This document shows, piece after piece, positions 26,636 through 35,979 of a DNA stretch of 46,740 nt. The stretch lies in contig JAMFSY010000028.1 in the NCBI GenBank assembly GCA_026225555.1, forward strand, positions 1 through 46,740, written 5' to 3'. The stretch's first letter is position 1. Every line of letters starts with the position of its first letter. The translations under genes and the position numbers were made by a program. The stretch is from Methylacidiphilales bacterium (lineage in GTDB: Bacteria; Verrucomicrobiota; Verrucomicrobiia; Methylacidiphilales; UBA1321). Below the pieces are notes generated by a model. That model saw only the letters and a list, made by a program, of their open reading frames with translations, was not told the origin of the DNA and did not search any database.

Positions 26636-27538
26636 ATGGATTCCATTCCCTCATTGTCCCAGTCGCGCGAAGCCTGCCGGCGCATGACGCAGCACCACGC
26701 AAAGACGTTCTACTTTGCCTCCCACATGCTGCCGCGCTCGAAACGGGGCGATGCTTACGCGATCTACGCCTTCTGCCGGTATGTCGACGACCGGATCGAT
26801 CTCGCGCCCGATGAAGCCGCACGGGTGAGGGCCTTCGGGGAGCTGAGAACGCTGCTTGAGGCGGCCTACGCCTCGGAATCGCCGCCCGACTCGCTGCTCG
26901 CGGCGCTACCCTGGCTTACCGCCTTCCGCGAGACCAGCCAGCGCCGGGCCATTCCAAAAAGTTACTTTGAAGAGCTGCTCGTGGGCGTGGAGATGGACCG
27001 CGGCCGGGTGCGGATCGAAACGTGGGAGGAACTGGATCGCTACTGTTATCATGTGGCGGCCGTGGTCGGATTGATCATGGTCTACGTGCTCACGAAGCCG
27101 TCGCCGGAATTGTTGAAGCCCGCGCGCGATCTCGGCACGGCGATGCAGTTGACCAATATCCTGCGCGACATCGGCGAGGATTGGGAGCGGGACCGGCTCT
27201 ATCTTCCCGCCAGCGAACTGGAAAAGTTCGGCCTGACGGATGAGGACATCGCCCGGCAACGGACGGGCGATCCCTTCTGCGCCATGATGCGCTTCCAGAT
27301 TGGACGCGCCCGCTCCTACTACGGCCATGCGCAGGCGGGCATCGCCGGATTGCCGCGCGATGGTTCGCAGCTCACGGTACGGCTAATGAGCACGATTTAT
27401 GGCGCGATCCTGGACGAGATCGAGCGGGCCAACTACCAGGTCTTTCGCCGACGGGCGCGGGTATCGTTTGGCCGTAAGCTGGGCTTGTCGCTGATGGTGC
27501 TTTTCACCCGGCCTCCTGCTTCCTCGAAGCCGGTTTAG
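26636..27538 (+). CDS. Squalene/phytoene synthase family protein, 300 aa
   Basis: Head-to-head prenyl transferase family (CrtB, HpnC/HpnD). The N-terminal AKTFYFASHMLPRSKRGDAYAIYAFCRYVDDRID has the first Mg-binding Asp51/Asp52/Asp55 region, and LTNILRDIGEDWERDRLYLP holds the second, Asp178-x3-Asp182. TFYFAS and PRSKR lean towards phytoene-synthase types, but squalene-type activity is possible. The start at 26636 (MDSIPSLSQSREACRRM) fits the family; the frame is open to 26549. A TATTTC box ends 5 bp before this ATG. Confidence 0.92.
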   Translation: MDSIPSLSQSREACRRMTQHHAKTFYFASHMLPRSKRGDAYAIYAFCRYVDDRIDLAPDEAARVRAFGELRTLLEAAYASESPPDSLLAALPWLTAFRETSQRRAIPKSYFEELLVGVEMDRGRVRIETWEELDRYCYHVAAVVGLIMVYVLTKPSPELLKPARDLGTAMQLTNILRDIGEDWERDRLYLPASELEKFGLTDEDIARQRTGDPFCAMMRFQIGRARSYYGHAQAGIAGLPRDGSQLTVRLMSTIYGAILDEIERANYQVFRRRARVSFGRKLGLSLMVLFTRPPASSKPV

Positions 27539-27586
27539 TCCCATTGACTAGCCCGATTGAGGAGGGCCCCCTGAGCCACGTCGCTC

Positions 27587-27614
27587 TTGCGGGAGGCGAA
27601 GAAGCTCCTAGGCT
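27587..27614 (+). promoter_or_regulatory. Promoter of the acyltransferase gene (leaderless type)
   Basis: TTGCGG (27587-27592), 16 bp, TAGGCT (27609-27614), then 6 bp to the GTG at 27621. A GTG at 27618 is only 3 bp away, too close for a normal transcription start. Confidence 0.65.
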
Positions 27615-27620
27615 AAGGTG

Positions 27621-28358
27621 GTGATTGCCGCCAACAAAAACGACATCCTGGACGCCTTCCTTTTTGTCTATTTCCGCTGGCTGACCCGGCGGGCTTTTCA
27701 CACCCTGGCTTGCCGGGGGTTGGAGAACTTGCGGAACCTGCCCCATGACCGGCCGATCCTGCTTTTTTGCAATCACACGAATTGGTGGGACGGGCTGATC
27801 GTTTATCTACTCACCCGGCAGATGGCGCACAAGGCGGGCTATTGCATGATGGAGGAGAAGCAGTTGAAGCATTATCGCTTCTTCACCTGGCTGGGTGCGT
27901 TTTCGGTTGATCTGAGCAGCCCGCTTCGCTCCGCTGCCTCCTTGCGGTATGCCCAGCGTTTGCTGCAAAAAAACGAGACCGCCATCTGGATTTTTCCGCA
28001 GGGGAAGCTCTGCCGCCAGAATGAACCGGTCGAGATCAGGCCCGGCACCGATTATCTGGCGAAGAGCTCGCCTCATGCCCTGCTCGTGCCGGTGGCGATG
28101 CGTTACGATTTCTTCCGTGAGGACCGGCCCAATGTCCTGATCGAGGTGGGCCGGCCTTTCCCCGCCGTCGAGTGCGATGAGGGCCGGATTGCTCAGGAAT
28201 GCAATGAGGTCTTTGCGCGGGTCAGCCGCGCCGCCATGGACCAGGACCTGACCGGATTCGAGCCGCTTTTCTCGCCCCGCCTGACGATCAACAAGCGCTG
28301 GGAGTGGATCAAGCTGGCCGCCACCGGCCGCCTGCGCGAATTTAGCCCGAGTAATTGA
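27621..28358 (+). CDS. Lysophospholipid acyltransferase (PlsC) family protein, 245 aa
   Basis: The acyltransferase box HxxxxD is seen in LLFCNHTNWWDGLIVYLL, and later blocks include FVDL-like AFSVDLSSPL, IWIFPQGKLCRQ (the glycerolipid acyltransferase P-Q-G motif) and LLVPVAMRYDF. Family members acylate lysophosphatidate or other hydroxyl acceptors at the inner membrane. Next to prenyl and squalene/phytoene synthases it might acylate a carotenoid or a sugar-linked terpenoid, but this is context only. GTG 27621 is chosen over GTG 27618 from the promoter spacing. Confidence 0.85.
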   Translation: MIAANKNDILDAFLFVYFRWLTRRAFHTLACRGLENLRNLPHDRPILLFCNHTNWWDGLIVYLLTRQMAHKAGYCMMEEKQLKHYRFFTWLGAFSVDLSSPLRSAASLRYAQRLLQKNETAIWIFPQGKLCRQNEPVEIRPGTDYLAKSSPHALLVPVAMRYDFFREDRPNVLIEVGRPFPAVECDEGRIAQECNEVFARVSRAAMDQDLTGFEPLFSPRLTINKRWEWIKLAATGRLREFSPSN

Positions 28359-28400
28359 GATTCATCTCGGCTTACTCGGAGAGGGACATCAGGCGCACCA

Positions 28401-28520
28401 GGAGCTTGCTGAAAAAGTCAGTCATCCTGAGCTTGTCGAAGGATCAGGCCGGTTGCCTCTCGTTTTTACCGAGGCGGAACTGATCCTTCGACAAGCTCAG
28501 GATGACTGACTTGGGAGCGA
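28401..28520. repeat. Inverted-repeat element, copy B
   Basis: The 27-nt arm at 28421-28447 is repeated inverted at 28480-28506 with a 32-nt centre. The left flank GGAGCTTGCTGAAAAA matches copy A, and the centre shares ACCGAGGC with copy C. It lies between the convergent acyltransferase and mla-operon genes. Confidence 0.87.
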
Positions 28521-28539
28521 CTATCTAAATGGAGCCGCT

Positions 28540-28857
28540 CTAGTATTCCCACTCGGAGATCAGATCGGCGTATTTCTCTTTGATCCCGCTGTTCGCTCCC
28601 TCGAAAGCGCGCCGCAGAACTTGCAGGGCAACCGCCGTCGTGACGATGGCGCTGGAGACTTCGTCGGCGTAAAACTCCACCCAGAGCTTTCCGCTGGGTT
28701 GCATTTGAAAATCGATTCCCAGGCCCGAGGCAAGTTGGACGGTGAGACTGCTGCCGGGCTTGAGCAGCCGGCTCAGGAGATCGGAGACCTCCTCGAAGGT
28801 CTGTTCGCCACCCAGTTCCAGCCGCTGCCCGGTTTCGTTCGTGTAGACAACGGACAT
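28540..28857 (-). CDS. Uncharacterised small protein at the end of the mla operon, 105 aa
   Basis: No family is recognised. The sequence is acidic and soluble, with no signal peptide or membrane segment, and is predicted to mix alpha and beta structure (LWVEFYADEVSSAIVTTAVALQVLRRAF). It begins 22 nt after the mlaD stop on the same strand and is probably co-transcribed. Position suggests a link to lipid transport, but a bystander gene is equally possible. Codon usage resembles its neighbours and the frame is intact. Confidence 0.7.
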   Translation of the reverse strand: MSVVYTNETGQRLELGGEQTFEEVSDLLSRLLKPGSSLTVQLASGLGIDFQMQPSGKLWVEFYADEVSSAIVTTAVALQVLRRAFEGANSGIKEKYADLISEWEY

Positions 28858-28879
28858 GGAACCAAAGCGAAACGTGAGC

Positions 28880-29788
28880 CTAAGGCGACTTCTTATTCTC
28901 GACGCTGGGGGTGGGATCGGCGGGCGGCTTGGAGCCGCTCACCTCGACGTCGGGCTTGAGTCGGATGACCTTGTCCGACTTGAGAACATCGCCCTCGGGA
29001 GGAGCGGACACCGTGCCGCCACCCCAGAACACGCGCCAAGGCTTCGCGGCCAGGGTCGCGGTGAGGGCCTTCGCATTGGAGCTGACGACTTTCAGATTTT
29101 CCGTCGCCACCGTCAGGCTGGCCATGATGTTTTGCAGCCGTTCACGACCCTCCGGGGTATTGAAGTTCGCGACGACACCATCGCCGTCCTTCATCAATTT
29201 ATCCGCATGGGTCATGAGGGGCGGCAGATTGGTCTGCAGCGTTTGGCTGAGGCCGTCGAGCCGGTCCATGATGGGGGAGAGATTGCTCAGCAGCGCCTTG
29301 GCCTGCGAGAGGGCCTCGCCGGCGGGTTGCATCAGATCAGTGAGCTCGAAGGCGGGTTCGCCCTGGAGCACGGCGCCATCGGCCAGGACCTTGCTGTCGC
29401 GGTCGGGGCCAGGTGTCAGGAGAATGTACTTGGCGGCGATGCCGAGTCCGTCCTGCTTGATCGTGGCCTTGACGTCTTCGCCGACCTGCAGCTGCGGGTC
29501 AATTTCGGCGACGACCTCGACGCAATTGTACTGCTTGGTGAGGGGATCGACCGTCTCCTTCTCGCGCGGGATCAGCCGCACTTCCTTCACCCGGCCGACG
29601 GGCGCCCCGGCGTACTTGATCTCGCTATTGGCGTTAACGCCGGAAGCGTTCGGGAACTGGATGATCAGCTCGGTGTGTTTCCCGCCAAGGGACCACTTAC
29701 CGATGGCGAAGCTCAGCGCGGCCAGCATGATCACCGCGGCCACGACGGTGGCTATGGCGATCATGGCGTTAATTCGATTTTCTTTCAT
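28880..29788 (-). CDS. mlaD: MlaD-like MCE-domain lipid-transport protein, 302 aa
   Basis: One N-terminal membrane helix (MIAIATVVAAVIMLAALSFAIG) anchors a periplasmic MCE domain: LIIQFPNASGVNANSEIKYAGAPVGRVKEV is collinear with the family, followed by KYILLTPG. A helical region and a Pro-rich tail make it longer than the roughly 180 aa of E. coli MlaD, closer to the longer MCE proteins of other phyla. It should form the ring that receives or delivers phospholipid for the MlaFE ABC complex encoded just upstream, 13 nt away. No mlaC-like gene is seen. Confidence 0.92.
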   Translation of the reverse strand: MKENRINAMIAIATVVAAVIMLAALSFAIGKWSLGGKHTELIIQFPNASGVNANSEIKYAGAPVGRVKEVRLIPREKETVDPLTKQYNCVEVVAEIDPQLQVGEDVKATIKQDGLGIAAKYILLTPGPDRDSKVLADGAVLQGEPAFELTDLMQPAGEALSQAKALLSNLSPIMDRLDGLSQTLQTNLPPLMTHADKLMKDGDGVVANFNTPEGRERLQNIMASLTVATENLKVVSSNAKALTATLAAKPWRVFWGGGTVSAPPEGDVLKSDKVIRLKPDVEVSGSKPPADPTPSVENKKSP

Positions 29789-29801
29789 GGCATCATTCTC
29801 C

Positions 29802-30614
29802 TCATTCTACCTGCATCAGACGTTTTAAATAATCATCCTTGGAAAGCTTAAGCGGGATCGGGCCGTCCGCGTCCCCGTTGATGAATTGGCGCAGGATCGG
29901 GTCCGGGTTGTTCCGGATTTCCTCCGGGGTGCCTTGGGCGATGACACGGCCCTCAAAGAGCATGATCATCTGCGTGCCGATCCGGAAGGCGCTGGTCATG
30001 TCGTGCGTGACGACCACGGCGGAAAGGCCGAGCTTCTTGGTCAGGTCGACGGTGAGGGTATCGATGACGGAGGTCATAACCGGATCGAGGCCCGCGGTCG
30101 GCTCGTCGCAAAAGAGGAGCTCGGGATCAAGCGCGAGCGCCCGGGCGAGACCGACCCGCTTCTTCATGCCGCCGGAAATCTCGGCGGGCTTGAGGTGCTC
30201 GAAGCCGGTCAGGCCGACGAGCTCCAGTTTCAATTTCACGACGAGTTCCGCGATGCTGGAGGAGACGTCGCTCGATTCGAGAATCGGCAGCGCGACATTA
30301 TCGCCCACGGTCAGCGAATTGAACAGGGCGCCGGTCTGGAAGAGCATGCCGAAGCGCTTGCGGACCTTGGCCATGCCCCGATCGTCCAGCTTGGTGATTT
30401 CCTGGCCGCCGATGAAAATCTCGCCGGAATCGGGCTTAAGCGAGCCGATGATATGGCGCAGGAGGGTGCTCTTGCCGCAACCGCTGCCGCCCATGATGAT
30501 CAGGATTTCGCCCCGCTTGAGCTTGAAACTGACGTCGGTGAGAATCTTGCGCGAGCCGAACTTCCGGCACAGGTTCCGCACTTCCAAAATATAATCGTCG
30601 TTCGTCTCGCTCAT
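29802..30614 (-). CDS. mlaF: MlaF-like ABC ATPase, 270 aa
   Basis: The ATPase of the lipid-transport complex. Walker A GGSGCGKST, Q-loop FGMLFQTGALFNSLTVGDNV, signature ISGGMKKRVGLARALALDPELLFCDEPTAGLDP (signature and Walker B adjoining) and the H-loop VVVTHD are all present; the GMKKR form of the signature is typical of MlaF. Its ATG overlaps the mlaE stop by 4 nt. Confidence 0.95.
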   Translation of the reverse strand: MSETNDDYILEVRNLCRKFGSRKILTDVSFKLKRGEILIIMGGSGCGKSTLLRHIIGSLKPDSGEIFIGGQEITKLDDRGMAKVRKRFGMLFQTGALFNSLTVGDNVALPILESSDVSSSIAELVVKLKLELVGLTGFEHLKPAEISGGMKKRVGLARALALDPELLFCDEPTAGLDPVMTSVIDTLTVDLTKKLGLSAVVVTHDMTSAFRIGTQMIMLFEGRVIAQGTPEEIRNNPDPILRQFINGDADGPIPLKLSKDDYLKRLMQVE

Positions 30615-31351
30615 GTGAAGTAGATGAGAGTGGTGAGCAGCGCGTCGGCTGCAAGCATAGAGGTGAGGGAGGTGACAACCGATTTCGTCGTCGCTTTGCC
30701 CACGCCTTCCGCGCCGCCTTCGACCTGGATGCCGTAGAAGCAGCCGACCGTGCCGACCACGCCGCCGAAGACGAGCGCCTTCAGCAGGCCGGTGAAGAGA
30801 TCTTTTTGTTCCACCGCCGCGATGGAATTGGTGACGTAGAAAATGGGATTGAGATGGAGGCTCGTGACGCTAATCAGCCAGCCCGCAAAAAGGCCCACCC
30901 CTTCACCCAGGACAGTGAGGACCGGCATCATGATGATCATGGCGAGCAGCCGGGGCACGACGAGGAACTTCACCGGGTCGATGCCCATGACGTTCAACGC
31001 TTCGATCTCCTCGGCGACTTTCATCGTGCCCAATTCCGCCGTGATGGAGGAGCCGGAGCGGCCGATGACGATGACGGCGGTGATGAGCGGCCCGATTTCC
31101 CGGAGGATGGAAAACGCCACAAGACTCGCCACGAGATCGGTCGCGCCGAGTTTCTGGAACTGGCCCGCGCCCTGGATCGCCAGCACGATGCCGAGGAGGA
31201 AATTGGCCATCGCGACCGTCGGCATTGAGGCGACTCCGATGTTCACCATCTGGGTGAACAGGGCGGAAAGCCGCCATCGCTTGCCACCAAAAAGAGGAGC
31301 GAAAAGTGCGGCGAAGGCCCGGAGAGAGAGTTGCGCGTAGGCAAACAGCAT
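30611..31351 (-). CDS. mlaE: MlaE-like ABC permease, 246 aa
   Basis: Integral inner-membrane permease with about five hydrophobic helices. Family blocks are present: GATDLVASLVAFSILREIGPLITAVIVIGRSGSSITAELGTMKVAEEIEALNVMGIDPVKFLVVPRL, recognisable as REIGPLITAVIVIGR, ITAELGTMKVAEEIEAL and MGIDPVKFLVVPR. It pairs with MlaF and MlaD. A STAS-domain gene ends 24 nt upstream, the MlaB-like part of the cassette. Confidence 0.95.
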   Translation of the reverse strand: MLFAYAQLSLRAFAALFAPLFGGKRWRLSALFTQMVNIGVASMPTVAMANFLLGIVLAIQGAGQFQKLGATDLVASLVAFSILREIGPLITAVIVIGRSGSSITAELGTMKVAEEIEALNVMGIDPVKFLVVPRLLAMIIMMPVLTVLGEGVGLFAGWLISVTSLHLNPIFYVTNSIAAVEQKDLFTGLLKALVFGGVVGTVGCFYGIQVEGGAEGVGKATTKSVVTSLTSMLAADALLTTLIYFT

Positions 31352-31375
31352 GGTCGTGCGAGCCCGTCCTGATCG

Positions 31376-31714
31376 TTAGGTTTTGAGCGCCGCCAGCGCC
31401 GCGGGGATATCGGGATAGAGCGAGAAAATCTGTTCCAGCCGCACGATTTCGAAAACATTTTTCACCCGGGGGCTGAGCGAGGCCAGCGCCAGCTTGCCGC
31501 CCGATCCCTGGACCGATTGAAAATATTCGATCAGTGTCGCGAGCCCGGAGGAGTCGATGTAGTTCACGCCCGCGAAATCGAGCAGGAGCCGAGGCGTTTT
31601 TTGCGAGGCTTTCGTTTTCAGGAAATCCCGCAGTTTCGGGGAGTTTTCAAGGTCAATATCGCCGTTGATCGAGATGATGGGAATGGTTTCCTCGGTTCGT
31701 TCGGTGATTTGCAT
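31376..31714 (-). CDS. STAS-domain protein (MlaB-like or anti-sigma antagonist), 112 aa
   Basis: The STAS fold is complete: ISINGDIDLENSPKLRDFL, LLLDFAGVNYIDSSGLATLIEYF with the phosphorylatable Ser in DSSG, and LASLSPRVKNVFEIVRL. Position directly before mlaE suggests it is the MlaB-type regulator of the MlaFE ATPase; an anti-sigma antagonist role is the alternative. The start at 31714 (MQITERTEETIPII) fits STAS proteins and lies 7 bp below a TAGCTC box. The frame stays open to an ATG at 31885 directly abutting the gmk stop, which would add 57 residues of unknown type. Confidence 0.85.
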   Translation of the reverse strand: MQITERTEETIPIISINGDIDLENSPKLRDFLKTKASQKTPRLLLDFAGVNYIDSSGLATLIEYFQSVQGSGGKLALASLSPRVKNVFEIVRLEQIFSLYPDIPAALAALKT

Positions 31715-31885
31715 CACGTAAGAGCTATCAACGTTTCTCCGCGAGAAAAGCCCTTTCTTTAAGATATCGACACTTTTTATGGCCGTTGCTGGACGGGAAA
31801 GTGAAGTTTCCCGTGCCCATTTACCGTAAAAAAGCGTCTTTAACTGGCTAATCGGACGTGGGTCCGAGAGGATGGTAAGGGACAT

Positions 31886-32509
31886 TTAAGGAACTTCGTG
31901 CAGTTCCAGCCGCCGACTCAAATAGCGCTCCGCCCGCATGATCGCCCGGAACTTGGTGAGGTCCTCTTCCATCGACCCGCTCAGGATGGTGTACTTATAA
32001 AGAGGCCACAGCTTCATTTCCTCGTAACCGGTTCGCAACCGCATCTGCACCTGCTCCTCGGTCTCCGTGCCGCGCTTGCGCAGACGCTTTTCCAGTTCTT
32101 CCAGCGTGGGAGGCATGATGAAAACGTCGACCAACGAATCCCGCAGCATCACGTCGCTGGTCTTGCGGATCGCCATCGCGCCCTGAACATCGATGTCGAG
32201 CAGGACGTCGGTGCCATGGACCAGCGCCTCCTTCACGGTCGCCTTCAAGGTGCCGTAATAGTTCCCGTGGACGAGCGCGTACTCCAGCATTTCATCCCGC
32301 TCGATCTTGAGCAGGAATTCCTCGCGGCTGAGAAAGTGGTAATCGGTGCCATCGACTTCACCGGGGCGGGGGGCCCGCGTGGTGCACGAAACCGAGTAGA
32401 TGAAATCGGGCGTCGCCCGGAGGTTCTCGCAGAGGGTGGTCTTACCGGTGCCGGAGGGCGCGGAAATGACGAAAAGGATGCCCTGGCGCCGGAAGATCGG
32501 TGGGTTCAT
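31886..32509 (-). CDS. gmk: Guanylate kinase, 207 aa
   Basis: It phosphorylates GMP to GDP with ATP. P-loop SAPSGTGKTT, GMP-binding CTTRAPRPGEVDGTDYHFLSREEF (in two parts), and LLDIDVQGAM are all family hallmarks. Length is typical. The ATG overlaps the yicC stop by 4 nt, a very common yicC-gmk pairing. Confidence 0.97.
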   Translation of the reverse strand: MNPPIFRRQGILFVISAPSGTGKTTLCENLRATPDFIYSVSCTTRAPRPGEVDGTDYHFLSREEFLLKIERDEMLEYALVHGNYYGTLKATVKEALVHGTDVLLDIDVQGAMAIRKTSDVMLRDSLVDVFIMPPTLEELEKRLRKRGTETEEQVQMRLRTGYEEMKLWPLYKYTILSGSMEEDLTKFRAIMRAERYLSRRLELHEVP

Positions 32510-33378
32510 TCGATATTCTGAACCTGTTCGCGTAATTTTTCCAACTCCGTTTTCATGCCCACGATGATCTGGCTGATGGCGAGGAAATTGGCCTTGTTGC
32601 CGATGGTGTTCGTCTCGCGAAAGAGTTCCTGGAGCAGGAAATCGAGCGTGCGGCCCACCGGTTCATCCTTGCCGAGGTGGGTGAAGAACTGGTCCAGATG
32701 GCTGCGCAGGCGGGTCAGTTCCTCTGAGATGTCGCTGCGATCGGCGAAGAAAACGATTTCCTTCAGCAGCCGCTCATCCGAATCCTCGATCTCGAGGCCG
32801 GCCTTCGCGGCCCGTTCCAGCAGCAAGCCGCGATGATGTTCCATCACCTTCGGCGCGAGCACGCCGATGGTCTTGATGTTCTTTTGAATCGAGAGGATGC
32901 GGCTGCGTAAATCGGCGGCGAGTGCTTCGCCTTCCTTTTTGCGCATCTTGACGAATTGGTCCAGGGCGGCTTTCAACGCTTTCTGCAAAGCAGGCCACGC
33001 CTTCTCCACGGCGATTTCCACCTCCTCCGATTCCAACACGCCCGGCCCGCGCAACACCTGGTCGAGCGTGATTTCGCCCTCCAGTTTCAGCGATTTGCAC
33101 AACGCCTTGAGTTGGTCGCGATAGGCCCGTGCGGCGGTCAGATTGATCGATCCGGCTTTGGTCGTCGGCTTGGCGTGCAGGCCAACGGCAACGGTGAGGC
33201 GTCCGCGCGAGATGTGCGTGTTGATTTCATCCCGGACCCGTGGCTCCAGTTCGAGGAGCGCCCGCGGCAAGGAAAGAGAGATTTCCGCCTGCTTGCGGTT
33301 CACCGAACTAAGTTCCACCGCGATCTGCCGCCCGTCGAAGTTCGCCGAGCCCCGCCCATAACCGGTCATGCTGCGCAT
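32506..33378 (-). CDS. yicC: YicC family endoribonuclease, 290 aa
   Basis: The N-terminal MTGYGRG and the conserved C-terminal block GRTLDFLLQELFRETNTIGNKANFLAISQIIVGMKTELEKLREQVQNIE (seen as DFLLQELFRETNTIGNKA and VEMK-like VGMKTELEKLREQVQN) are diagnostic. Family members are recently described RNases that process RNA in the cytosol. Two in-frame ATGs are near the N-terminus; MRSMTGYG (33378) and MTGYG (33369) are both possible. A TAGAAG box ends 6 bp before the first. gmk is coupled downstream. Confidence 0.94.
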   Translation of the reverse strand: MRSMTGYGRGSANFDGRQIAVELSSVNRKQAEISLSLPRALLELEPRVRDEINTHISRGRLTVAVGLHAKPTTKAGSINLTAARAYRDQLKALCKSLKLEGEITLDQVLRGPGVLESEEVEIAVEKAWPALQKALKAALDQFVKMRKKEGEALAADLRSRILSIQKNIKTIGVLAPKVMEHHRGLLLERAAKAGLEIEDSDERLLKEIVFFADRSDISEELTRLRSHLDQFFTHLGKDEPVGRTLDFLLQELFRETNTIGNKANFLAISQIIVGMKTELEKLREQVQNIE

Positions 33379-33397
33379 GGGATTCTTCTACTCCGTC

Positions 33398-33441
33398 AAT
33401 CCGCACTTGTCGAAGGATCAGATGAGCTGATCCTTCGCGAC
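33398..33441. repeat. Degenerate inverted-repeat remnant D
   Basis: CTTGTCGAAGGATCAG (33406-33421) and CTGATCCTTCG (33427-33437) are the inner parts of the 27-nt repeat arms with a 5-nt loop. The outer parts have decayed. It lies between yicC and yceI. Confidence 0.7.
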
Positions 33442-33444
33442 GTC

Positions 33445-34038
33445 CTACTTTGCCCGCAGTTCGGGAGGAAGATCAAAGACCAGTCGAAACTCAATATCGA
33501 CTTGAGGATCGACCGTCATAAAGAATTGGCGAATTTCCGGCAGGCCGTAATCAGGCGTATTGATCTTCGCGGTCCCGGTGACAATCAGTTCTTGGCCCTC
33601 GCGCCAACCCGTCACTTCCGTGAAAAGCGGCCTGGCTATTTTGTTTAACCTGAAAGAACCCGTGACCGCGAATCGCGCCGGTTGAGCTTTCGAGGCACCG
33701 GCCGCATCTCCCTGAAGAAGTTTCACCTTCGTGAGTTCGAATTGAATATCTGGATTCGCGTCGGCGTGAAGCCAGTTCTCCATATTACGATCACGCGCAT
33801 CGACGAAGGTAGTCATCTTGGCCGCCGCAATATCGAGGCTCGCGGATCGGATGGCTTCAGGGAGGGCGAGATCTACCTCCGCGTGTCCGTTGAAGACCTT
33901 CGCCTCTCCGTGGAAATCATGCAGGAAAGCGTGACCGGTGAATTTCAGGGAGCTGGCCGGGGTATCCAAAGGCACCTCACCCGCATGGATGGTGCGCGTC
34001 CCGAGTAGGAAGAGCAGAGAGAGTAAGGCGGCTTTCAT
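33445..34038 (-). CDS. YceI family secreted protein, 197 aa
   Basis: A signal peptide (MKAALLSLLFLLGTRTIHAG) is followed by the YceI lipocalin-like beta-barrel: SSLKFTGHAFLHDFHGEAK, VDARDRNMENWLHADANPDIQFEL and the later VTGTAKINTPDYGLPEIRQ. Family members bind isoprenoid chains in the periplasm. This is notable beside the prenyl-synthesis genes at 25.5-28.4 kb, though they are 5 kb apart. Start 34038 is set by the signal peptide and by a TTGCAA-N15-TACGTT promoter 5 bp upstream; the frame stays open to 34536 across trpB. Confidence 0.9.
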   Translation of the reverse strand: MKAALLSLLFLLGTRTIHAGEVPLDTPASSLKFTGHAFLHDFHGEAKVFNGHAEVDLALPEAIRSASLDIAAAKMTTFVDARDRNMENWLHADANPDIQFELTKVKLLQGDAAGASKAQPARFAVTGSFRLNKIARPLFTEVTGWREGQELIVTGTAKINTPDYGLPEIRQFFMTVDPQVDIEFRLVFDLPPELRAK

Positions 34039-34043
34039 CTGCC

Positions 34044-34070
34044 AACGTAATCGATTCACGCCTTTTGCAA
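34044..34070 (-). promoter_or_regulatory. yceI promoter (leaderless type)
   Basis: On the minus strand TTGCAA (34070-34065), 15 bp, TACGTT (34049-34044), then 5 bp to the ATG at 34038. It lies between the trpB stop and yceI. Confidence 0.55.
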
Positions 34071-34109
34071 AGCAGCTCCCGGTACTCTGACCCAGACAGC
34101 GTTTCGAAA

Positions 34110-35293
<1,184 letters not shown>

Positions 35294-35309
<16 letters not shown>

Positions 35310-35920
35310 ATCTGGATGAAATCGCGGAGCTTGGCGTGGTCTTTTTTACCGGGGGAAAGTTCGACGCCGCTGGCGACGTCCACCGCATAAGGTTGCACCG
35401 CTTCGATCGCCTTCGCAACATTTTCGGGGTTCAGGCCGCCGGAGAGAATGAGCGGTCGGCGCGTCCTTTTCTTGAACTCGAGCGCCAGGTCCCAATCGAA
35501 AATCTGTCCCGTGCCGCCATGGTCCTTTGAGGGCGTATCGAGCATGAAAGCCGAGACGTCGTAATGCTCCGGCACACTATTCGCCGCCTCATTCGCGGGG
35601 AAGACCTTGATCACCGGGAGATACTTTCCCACCGCGCGGACATGGACCGGCGATTCGTGTCCATGCAGCTGCGCCAGGTTGAAGTTCTTGAGCTGTTTTC
35701 TCCAGCCGAGATTGGAGAATTCCTTGGTCGCGTTGACCGTCACCGCGACCGTCTGCACGAAGGGCGGCAGCTTCTTCACGATGGCGATGGCCTTCTCGAT
35801 AGGGATGAATCGCTTGCTCGGCGCATAGAGGATGAAGCCCAACGCGTCCGCGCCCAGGGCGACGGCGGCCTGGGCATCCTCGAGATTCGTGATGCCGCAA
35901 ATTTTAATGCGCAGGGACAT
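35294..35920 (-). CDS. trpF: Phosphoribosylanthranilate isomerase, 208 aa
   Basis: It catalyses the third step from chorismate to tryptophan. The (beta/alpha)8 barrel carries the catalytic Cys in IKICGIT (Cys8), [14 protein letters not shown], the Asp of [26 protein letters not shown] and VDVASGVE. The start has GAGGG 6-10 nt upstream. trpB overlaps its end by 16 nt in a different frame, a common coupled arrangement. Confidence 0.97.
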
Positions 35921-35979
35921 ATTCCCTCACTGTAGCGGCGTTCTCCGGCCCGTCAGCGCTTTTTTAGAGCCTGGGCGTC

